Assembly (NCBI RefSeq): GCF_002797755.1
Contig: NZ_PGFI01000011.1
Location: 558,001-622,000, forward strand
DNA length: 64,000 bases
Direction: 5' to 3'
Source of the DNA: Brevirhabdus pacifica
GTDB taxonomy: Bacteria > Pseudomonadota > Alphaproteobacteria > Rhodobacterales > Rhodobacteraceae
A program made the translations under genes and the position numbers. Below, piece by piece: positions 58,358-64,000 of the stretch; position 1 is the first letter of the stretch; each line of letters opens with the position of its first letter. Under the pieces are notes generated by a model, which was given only the letters and a program-made list of their open reading frames with translations, was not told the origin of the DNA and did no database searches.

Positions 58358-59287
58358 TCAGGGCAGCAGCGCCAGCCAGACCGGCGTTGTCAGCACCGTC
58401 AGCGCCGTCGTCATCAGCACCGATGTCGCCGCCACCCGCTTGGCTACCCCGTACATGTTGGCAAAGACATAGGCATTGATCCCCGGCGCGACCGAGGCCG
58501 TCACCACCGCCGAGCGCAGGCTGTCTGTCCCCAGCTCCAGCGTGTTGCCCAGCGTGTAGGTCACCAGCGGATGCAGGAACAGCGACAGCAGGCTCACGAA
58601 GGCCATGATCCGCAGGTCCCCCTCGGGCCGATAGCGGAACAGCACGCAGCCGAGACCGAAAAGCGCTGTCGGAAGGGCGGCGCGCACCAGCAGGTCGATC
58701 GCCTCGACCAGCACCCCGGGCAGGGCAAGGCCGGTCAGGTTCACGGCCAGGCCCAGCAGGATGCCGATGATCATCGCGTTGTGGAAGATGGCGGACACCA
58801 CCCGCCGCAGGGTCGCCGCCACCCCGCCGCCGCGCCCGCGCACCACCTCCATCGTGGTGATCCCCAGCAGGTAGCAGAAGGGCGCGTGCACGGCGATGAT
58901 GGCATAATTGGCGGCCAGGGCGGCGGTGCCATAGGCGCGCTCGGTGATCGGCAGGCCCAGCAGCAGCGAGTTCGAGAAGAGGCAGCAGAAGCCGATCGCG
59001 ACGCTGTCCTCCCAGGGCCTGCCGAACAGCAGCCGGGAGCCGAGGATGCCGATGATGAACGCCACCGTCGCCCCGGCATAGAAGGACAGCATCAGCGGCC
59101 CGTCCAGCAACAGCCCCATGTCCAGGGTCGAGATTCCGCGGAACAGCAGCGCTGGCACCGCGAAGACCTGCACGAAGCGCATCAGACCGTCGACCTGCTC
59201 CTCGGCGAAAAGTCCGCGCCAGACGGCGGCATACCCGAAACCCAGCAGCAGGAAGACCGGCAGGATGACTTCCAGCGCCGCGCCCAC
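58358..59287 (-). CDS. AEC (auxin efflux carrier) family transporter
   Basis: 309 residues with about ten hydrophobic helices in two bundles. Features of the family: EVILPVFLLLGFGYAAVWRG at the start, FCCLFSNSLLLGLPITERAY near residue 101, MIIGILLGLAVNLTGLALPG and TASVAPGINAYVFANMYGVA near residue 263. Members export malonate, auxin-like acids or other organic anions; the substrate here is unknown. It begins 2 nt after the stop of the metallo-beta-lactamase-fold gene and is the last member of that minus-strand gene cluster. Confidence 0.88.
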   Translation of the reverse strand: MGAALEVILPVFLLLGFGYAAVWRGLFAEEQVDGLMRFVQVFAVPALLFRGISTLDMGLLLDGPLMLSFYAGATVAFIIGILGSRLLFGRPWEDSVAIGFCCLFSNSLLLGLPITERAYGTAALAANYAIIAVHAPFCYLLGITTMEVVRGRGGGVAATLRRVVSAIFHNAMIIGILLGLAVNLTGLALPGVLVEAIDLLVRAALPTALFGLGCVLFRYRPEGDLRIMAFVSLLSLFLHPLVTYTLGNTLELGTDSLRSAVVTASVAPGINAYVFANMYGVAKRVAATSVLMTTALTVLTTPVWLALLP

Positions 59288-59289
59288 GG

Positions 59290-60087
59290 CTAAAGCTCGT
59301 ATTCGACGGTCATGCCGTCATGGGCGGGGGTGATGTGGCCGGGCGTCTCGGCCTCCAGTGTATCGTGGTCGAGGTCGATATGCAGGTTGGTCAGGATGGC
59401 GCGACGGGGCGCCGCCCGCTCGATCCACTCGAGCGAGCGGGCCAGGTGCGCGTGCGAAGGGTGCGGCGTGCGGCGCAGCGCGTCGAGGATGAAACAGTCC
59501 AGCCCCTCCAGCCGCGGCCAGGTCTCGGCCGGGATCTCCGAGACATCGGGCAGGTAGGCCAGATCCCCGACCCGGAAGCCCAAGGCGTCGATCGTGCCGT
59601 GGTGGACCCGCAGGGGCAGCATCGCGATCTCGCCGCCCGCGCCCTCTATCCTCAGCCCGTCGTTGATCGTGTGCAGGTCCAGGATCGGCGGGTAGGGAGA
59701 GCCCTCGGGCTGGGCGAAGGCATAGCCGAAGCGGTTCAGCAGGTCGTTCTGCGTCGCCCCGTCGGCCCAGACCCCCAGCCGCTTGGCTGTGTTGAAGACG
59801 ATCATGCGCAGGTCGTCGATACCGTGGACATGGTCGGCATGGGCATGGGTGTAGACCACCCCGTCCAGCGTGCCGACATCGGCATCCAGAAGCTGGTCGC
59901 GCATGTCGGGCGAGGTATCCACCAGGACGCGGGTGACGCCCCCGGGACCTTCCTGTTCGATCAGCAGAGAGCAGCGGCGGCGGCGGTTGCGGGGATTGTC
60001 GGGATCGCACGCGCCCCAGATGCCGCCCAGCCGCGGCACCCCGCCGCTGGAGCCGCAGCCCAGGATGGTGAAGCGCCTGCGCCTCAT
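59290..60087 (-). CDS. PhnP-like metallo-beta-lactamase-fold hydrolase
   Basis: 265 residues. It starts RRRRFTILGCGSSGGVPRLG and has the metal-binding motif YTHAHADHVHGIDDLRMIV near residue 78, LPLRVHHGTIDALGFRVGDL, YLPDVSEIP, FILDALRRTPHPSHAHL and the final LTNLHIDLDHDTL. This layout matches PhnP/RNase Z-related phosphodiesterases. The gene is often next to tatD in alphaproteobacteria, as here with an ATGA overlap. The natural substrate, probably a cyclic phosphate or nucleotide, is inferred. Confidence 0.87.
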   Translation of the reverse strand: MRRRRFTILGCGSSGGVPRLGGIWGACDPDNPRNRRRRCSLLIEQEGPGGVTRVLVDTSPDMRDQLLDADVGTLDGVVYTHAHADHVHGIDDLRMIVFNTAKRLGVWADGATQNDLLNRFGYAFAQPEGSPYPPILDLHTINDGLRIEGAGGEIAMLPLRVHHGTIDALGFRVGDLAYLPDVSEIPAETWPRLEGLDCFILDALRRTPHPSHAHLARSLEWIERAAPRRAILTNLHIDLDHDTLEAETPGHITPAHDGMTVEYEL

Positions 60088-60917
60088 CCCCGGCCGGATG
60101 CCGTGGCGGGGGCGTCCTGCGCCGCGCCGGGCGTGGCCGCCCGGGTGAAAAGCCGGTCGAAATTGGCGGTGGTCTGGCGCGCGAATTCCTCGAACTCCAT
60201 CCCCATCGCCTCGGCGCCCACGCGGGCGGTGTGGGCGACATAGGCCGGCTCGTTGCGCTTGCCGCGATGGGGCGGCGGCGCAAGGTAGGGGCTGTCGGTC
60301 TCGACCAGGATCCGGTCGCGGGGGGCCATGGCGAAGATCTCGCGCAGCTCGCCGCTTTTGGGGAAGGCGGCGATGCCGGACATCGACAGGTAGAAGCCTA
60401 GGTCCAGCGCGGCCTCGGCCAGGGCGCGGCCGCTCGAGAAACAGTGCATGACGCAGGAATAGGCGCCGGCGGCGTGTTCCTCGGCCAGGATCCGGGCCAT
60501 GTCCTCGTCGGCGGCGCGGGCGTGGATGATCAGCGGCAGGCCGGTGCGGCGCGCGGCCTCGATATGGATGCGCAGGCTCTGCTGCTGGATGTCCTTGCTT
60601 TTGGCCGTGTAGTGATAATCAAGGCCCGTCTCGCCGATGCCCACGAACTTAGGATGTTCGGCCAGCGCGACCAGCTCGTCGACCGTGGCTAGAGGTTCCT
60701 CGGCGGCGCTCATGGGATGGGTTCCGGCGGCGTAGAAGACAGGCGCATGGGCTTCTGCCATGGCGCGGACCTGCGGCTCCAGCCGCAGCCGCGTGCAGAT
60801 CGTCACCATGCGGGTGACGCCGGCCTCGGCGGCGCGGGCGATCAGGTCCGCCTGTTCACCCTCGAAATCGGGAAAGTCCAGGTGGCAGTGGCTGTCGACG
60901 AGAAATGCGGTGGTCAT
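60084..60917 (-). CDS. tatD: TatD family metal-dependent deoxyribonuclease
   Basis: 277 residues. Metal-binding landmarks: FLVDSHCHLDFPDFEGEQ at the N-terminus, VGIGETGLDYHYTAKSKDIQ near residue 92, LPLIIHARAADEDMARIL, YSCVMHCFSSGRALAEA and ILVETDSPYLAPPPHRGKRN near residue 211. These are the classic TatD residues. The enzyme removes nucleotides from 3' ends of single-stranded DNA in characterised members. ATGA overlaps with both neighbours (holB upstream, MBL downstream) show one translational unit. Confidence 0.94.
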   Translation of the reverse strand: MTTAFLVDSHCHLDFPDFEGEQADLIARAAEAGVTRMVTICTRLRLEPQVRAMAEAHAPVFYAAGTHPMSAAEEPLATVDELVALAEHPKFVGIGETGLDYHYTAKSKDIQQQSLRIHIEAARRTGLPLIIHARAADEDMARILAEEHAAGAYSCVMHCFSSGRALAEAALDLGFYLSMSGIAAFPKSGELREIFAMAPRDRILVETDSPYLAPPPHRGKRNEPAYVAHTARVGAEAMGMEFEEFARQTTANFDRLFTRAATPGAAQDAPATASGRG

Positions 60918-62092
60918 GGGGCTCCGGCGCCTGCGGGGGCGACCAGATCGGCGGCCCTTCGGTCAATCCTGAAGACCATATCAAGGATGAGCGCGGCAGG
61001 GTCAAGGTTGACCGCCCTTGCGTGGCTGGCGCGCGCCGACAGCTCCTGCGACAGCTCTGCCCAGCCCCGCGCCGCCCGGGCCGAGGGGCAAAGGCGCATC
61101 AGTAGGGCGGCTTCGCCGGGGACCGCCTCGGGCGGGGGGGCGCCGGTGGCCCCGCTACGCGCCAGGCGCGTCAGGAACAGGTCGATCAGCCGGATCAGCA
61201 GGGCCAGGTGATCCTCGGCCCCGCGGGCGGCGGCGCGTTCTGCCAGTTTCAGCGCGCGGCCCCGGTCCAGCCGTGGCAGCCCCCCCATCAGCGCCACCAA
61301 CTCGCCATAGGTCTTCAGCCCGTCGAGGCTGATCAGCCCGATCGCGTCGCCGACCGAACCGCCCGCAAGCTGTGCGAGGCCTCGGGCCACCTCTTCGTCC
61401 GACGCGCCCTTGGGGCCGCTGGGCACGATCCCGGCCTGGTCCATGGCCTGGGCCAGCACCGGCGGCGCCAGCGGCGCACACCGCAGCACGCGGCAGCGGC
61501 TGCGGATGGTCGGCAACAGGCCCGAGGGCTGATGGCTGACCAGCAGAAGGGTCGCGTTGGCGGGCGGCTCTTCCAGCAGCTTCAGCAATGCGTTGGCGGC
61601 CGAGGTGTTCAGCTCGTCGGCGCTGTCGACGATGACCACGCGCCGTCCCCCGTCGGTCGAGGACAGGGCGAAGAACTCCTTCAGCCGCCGAACCTCGTCG
61701 ACGACGATCTCGTTGCGCAGCCGCCCCGTCTTGTCGTTGATCCCGCGCTTGAGGTGGAAAAGCCCCGGCTCGCTCCGGGCGGCGATGCGGCGGGCGACGG
61801 GGTGGTCGGGGCCGATGTCCAAGTCCTTGGGGGCAGGGGCCGGATCGGTGTCGCCAAAGAGGCCCCCCTCGGCGGCGGCGGGCGGGTTGGCCAGCAGGAA
61901 CCGCGCCATTCGCCAGGCCAGGGTCGCCTTGCCGACGCCGCGGGGCCCGGTGATCAGCCAGCCGTGATGCAGCCGCCCGGTCGAAAATGCCTCGAGAAAG
62001 GCGGCCTCGGCGGCCTCCTGGCCGAAAAGCGCCACGGTCTCGCGGGGGTGGGGCGCCTCGGGCAGGCGGTCGGATTCGGGGATGTCGTTCAT
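60914..62092 (-). CDS. holB: DNA polymerase III subunit delta'
   Basis: 392 residues; clamp-loader subunit. N-terminal FGQEAAEAAFLEAFSTGRLH, a P-loop-like ITGPRGVGKATLAWRMARFL, then VVIVDSADELNTSAANALLK and LEEPPANATLLLVSHQPSGL with IRSRCRVLRCAPL. A zinc-binding cluster as in tau is not seen, which is usual for this group of delta' proteins. The protein is longer than the E. coli version (334). ATGA overlap with tmk upstream in the transcript and with tatD downstream. Confidence 0.93.
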   Translation of the reverse strand: MNDIPESDRLPEAPHPRETVALFGQEAAEAAFLEAFSTGRLHHGWLITGPRGVGKATLAWRMARFLLANPPAAAEGGLFGDTDPAPAPKDLDIGPDHPVARRIAARSEPGLFHLKRGINDKTGRLRNEIVVDEVRRLKEFFALSSTDGGRRVVIVDSADELNTSAANALLKLLEEPPANATLLLVSHQPSGLLPTIRSRCRVLRCAPLAPPVLAQAMDQAGIVPSGPKGASDEEVARGLAQLAGGSVGDAIGLISLDGLKTYGELVALMGGLPRLDRGRALKLAERAAARGAEDHLALLIRLIDLFLTRLARSGATGAPPPEAVPGEAALLMRLCPSARAARGWAELSQELSARASHARAVNLDPAALILDMVFRIDRRAADLVAPAGAGAP

Positions 62093-62727
62093 GGGCCGGT
62101 CCTCGCCTCGAGCGTCTCGCGCACCCGCCCGGCGACGGTCTGGGGGTCGGCCATGCCGTCGATCACCGCGCAGCGGTCGGGGTTGGCGGCGGCCAGGTCC
62201 AGGAACCCCCGGCGCAACCGGTGCTGGAATCCGGCGCCCATGTCCTCGAACCGGTCCTCGCCGCTGTCGCGGGCCAGGCCCCGGGCAAGGGCCTGTTCGG
62301 GGTTCATGTCGATCACCAGCGTCAGGTCAGGCTCCAGGCCGATCATGCTGGCGTGCAGCGCGTCCACCATGTCGCGCAGGTCGGCACGCGCCGTGCCCTG
62401 GTAGACCCGGGTGGAATCGACGAACCGGTCGCAGATCACGGTTTCCCCGGCCTCCAGCGCGGGGCGGATCAGCTTTTCGACATGATCGCGGCGGGCGGCG
62501 GTGAAAAGCAGGATCTCGGTCTCGGGGGACCAGCGGTCGGGGGCGCCCTCGACCAGCAGGCGTCGGATTTCCTCGGCCCCGGCCGAGCCGCCGGGCTCCC
62601 GCGTCAGGGTGACGGGGGAGCCGCCTTCGCGCAGCGCTTCGGCCAGAAGCCGCGCCTGGGTGGACTTGCCGCTGCCGTCGATCCCCTCGAAGCTGATGAA
62701 GCGGCCAGGCCGGCTCGGCTTTGTCAC
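62089..62727 (-). CDS. tmk: Thymidylate kinase
   Basis: 212 residues; phosphorylates dTMP to dTDP. The P-loop is ISFEGIDGSGKSTQARLLAE near residue 11, the DRY-like motif is ICDRFVDSTRVYQGTARADL near residue 97, and the LID region LARGLARDSGEDRFEDMGAG follows. VTLTREPGGSAGAEEIRRLL is also typical. Its stop overlaps the holB start by ATGA, and dacF ends 22 nt before its start codon. The tmk-holB pairing is common in bacteria. Confidence 0.95.
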   Translation of the reverse strand: MTKPSRPGRFISFEGIDGSGKSTQARLLAEALREGGSPVTLTREPGGSAGAEEIRRLLVEGAPDRWSPETEILLFTAARRDHVEKLIRPALEAGETVICDRFVDSTRVYQGTARADLRDMVDALHASMIGLEPDLTLVIDMNPEQALARGLARDSGEDRFEDMGAGFQHRLRRGFLDLAAANPDRCAVIDGMADPQTVAGRVRETLEARTGP

Positions 62728-62749
62728 GCGCTGCCCTTTCGTTGCGGCA

Positions 62750-63928
62750 TCAGTTGAAGACCGCGGCCTCGCCGGCGACCTTGTGGAACAGCACCTTGGC
62801 GGCGGTCTTCAGGCGCACGCCGAACCCGCCCGATGCCACGGCTTCCTGGGCCAGCAGGGGGATGCGGCGTTCGTTCTGGTCAGGCATGGCGACGACAAGC
62901 TCGCCGATCTTCTGGCCCTTCTTGATGGGTGCCTGGATGGGCCCCTCGTATTCGACCCGGGCCTCGACCGTGTCACCGGCACCGGCCGGCACCAGCACGG
63001 TCAGCGGCTTTTCGGTCACCAGACCCACCTGGGGCTTGGCGCCCAGCCACAGATCGGCTGTGGCAAGCTGGGTGTCGGCGTCGAACAGGGTCTTTTCGAC
63101 GAACTGGCGGAAGGCCCAGTTGACGATACGCTCGGATTCCTCGGCCCGCTCCTTCTCGGACGACAGGCCGGTGATGACGAAGACGATACGGCGCGTGCCC
63201 TGGGCGGCCGAGCCGACGAGGCCATAGCCCGCCTCGTTGGTGTGGCCGGTCTTCAGGCCGTCGGCCCCAATCCCGAGGCTGAGCAGCGGGTTGCGGTTGA
63301 ACCGGTTCTGGGGCGCGCGACCGTCGAACTCGAATTCCTTCTGGCTGAAATAGCCGTAATATTCGGGGAATTCCGAGATCAGGTGCCGCGCCAGAATGCC
63401 CAGGTCCTTCATGCTCATGCGATGCTCGGGGTCGGGCCAGCCGCTGGCGTTCACGAAGTTCGAGCCGGTCATGCCCAGCGCTTCGGCCTTTTCGTTCATT
63501 GTCCGGGCAAAGGCGGATTCAGAACCAGCCAGCCCCTCGGCCACGACGACACAGGCGTCGTTGCCCGACAGCACGATGATGCCCTGGATCAGTTCCTCGA
63601 CCGAGGGGCGGTCCCGCTCGTTCAGGAACATGGTCGAGCCGCCCATGCTCTTGGCCTTGGAGGAGACGCCAAAGCGCGTGTCCATGGTGACGCGCCCGTC
63701 GCGCAGCGCCTCGAACAGCATGTAAAGCGTCATCAGCTTGGACATCGAGGCTGGCGGTAGCGGCACTTCGGAGTTCTTTTCCAGGATCACGGTGCCGGTG
63801 TTGACGTCGAAGACATAGGCGCCTGTGGCGGCGGTCTCGTAGGCACGCAGGGGCAGGGCGGCGACGATCGACAGCACGATCGCGGCGCAGAGGGCCCCCA
63901 GGCTGGACGGTGAGATTCTGTTCAGCAT
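62750..63928 (-). CDS. dacF: D-alanyl-D-alanine carboxypeptidase (penicillin-binding protein 5/6 family)
   Basis: 392 residues with signal peptide (LCAAIVLSIVAALPLRAYE). The SxxK active site is in LPPASMSKLMTLYMLFEAL near residue 60, the SxN-type motif is IVLSGNDACVVVAEGLAG near residue 117, and the KTG motif is DGLKTGHTNEAGYGLVGSA near residue 225. The C-terminal PBP5_C-like domain follows with a final amphipathic helix (LKTAAKVLFHKVAGEAAVFN). It trims pentapeptides in the periplasm. It is the first complete gene of the tmk-holB-tatD cluster. The 70 bp upstream hold a dyad CCGCCCC/GGGGCGG (63968-63983) and no gene. Confidence 0.93.
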   Translation of the reverse strand: MLNRISPSSLGALCAAIVLSIVAALPLRAYETAATGAYVFDVNTGTVILEKNSEVPLPPASMSKLMTLYMLFEALRDGRVTMDTRFGVSSKAKSMGGSTMFLNERDRPSVEELIQGIIVLSGNDACVVVAEGLAGSESAFARTMNEKAEALGMTGSNFVNASGWPDPEHRMSMKDLGILARHLISEFPEYYGYFSQKEFEFDGRAPQNRFNRNPLLSLGIGADGLKTGHTNEAGYGLVGSAAQGTRRIVFVITGLSSEKERAEESERIVNWAFRQFVEKTLFDADTQLATADLWLGAKPQVGLVTEKPLTVLVPAGAGDTVEARVEYEGPIQAPIKKGQKIGELVVAMPDQNERRIPLLAQEAVASGGFGVRLKTAAKVLFHKVAGEAAVFN

Positions 63929-64000
63929 GGTTCTCCGCTCGGGTTCAGTGTTGCGTTGGTCGCGGGACCGCCCCGGGGGGCGGCCGCGCGGGACATCAGT

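Overview
The window is about 64 kb of GC-rich (roughly two-thirds G+C by eye), densely packed chromosomal DNA from an alphaproteobacterium, most likely a member of the Rhodobacteraceae. The support is: an fdxE-like [2Fe-2S] ferredoxin next to a secreted repeat protein; separate glyQ and glyS with a small membrane-anchored protein between them; a SAM-II riboswitch in front of metZ; a CtrA-type box (TTAA-N7-TTAA); and four copies of a short intergenic element (GCCTCCGGCGGGGATATTT plus a GGCGACAATGAA tail), which I remember as common in this family. I see no insertion sequence, prophage, integrase, CRISPR array, toxin-antitoxin pair or defence island. The window looks like core chromosome.

Layout. 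0-4 kb: a partial cation diffusion facilitator and L-serine dehydratase (minus), then rpiA-gor (plus). 4-12 kb: envelope quality control (hflK-hflC-DUF2065, then degP), two small lipoproteins, a CDF transporter, and fdxE with an FG-GAP repeat protein. 12-20 kb: purD, xseA, an AlkB-like hydroxylase, ftsY, an MgtC-family protein, a DMT transporter and a YciB/IspZ protein. 20-24.7 kb: promoter, SAM-II riboswitch, terminator and metZ, then folE2 and trkH. 24.8-34 kb: a secreted protease homologue that has lost its catalytic triad, glyQ-DUF6446-glyS, a PPDK-like protein with a degenerate ATP-grasp half, and a SleB/CwlJ-type hydrolase. 34-37.6 kb: folB (with a long C-terminal extension), folP and glmM. 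37.5-44.8 kb: a DMT exporter, ilvC, a pair of overlapping Lrp/AsnC regulators, a class V aminotransferase, a UbiH-type hydroxylase, a HAD phosphatase and a GntR regulator. 44.8-52.4 kb: a CtrA-box-associated glycosyltransferase, carA, a YqeY protein, DUF2244, coxA, lipB and tRNA-Leu(GAG). 52.7-58.3 kb: a polyamine-type ABC importer with unusual permeases. 58.3-64 kb: an AEC transporter, then the minus-strand cluster dacF-tmk-holB-tatD-PhnP-like MBL in which most genes overlap by ATGA.

How genes work together. folE2, folB and folP cover several steps of folate synthesis but lie in two places. metZ is set up to be switched off by S-adenosylmethionine. HflK/HflC, DegP, the DegP-like pseudoprotease, the cell-wall hydrolase and DacF all act on envelope proteins or peptidoglycan. 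tmk, holB and tatD form a nucleotide/DNA cluster conserved in many bacteria.

No wholly new multi-gene system is evident. The best leads are the triad-less pseudoprotease, the PPDK-like protein with an intact phosphohistidine and PEP half but an altered nucleotide half, the CtrA box plus palindrome in front of the glycosyltransferase, the 15-bp palindrome inside the carA promoter, the fused folB, and the ABC permease with a periplasmic insert of about 230 residues. All functional calls rest on reading motifs by eye; no database search was run.
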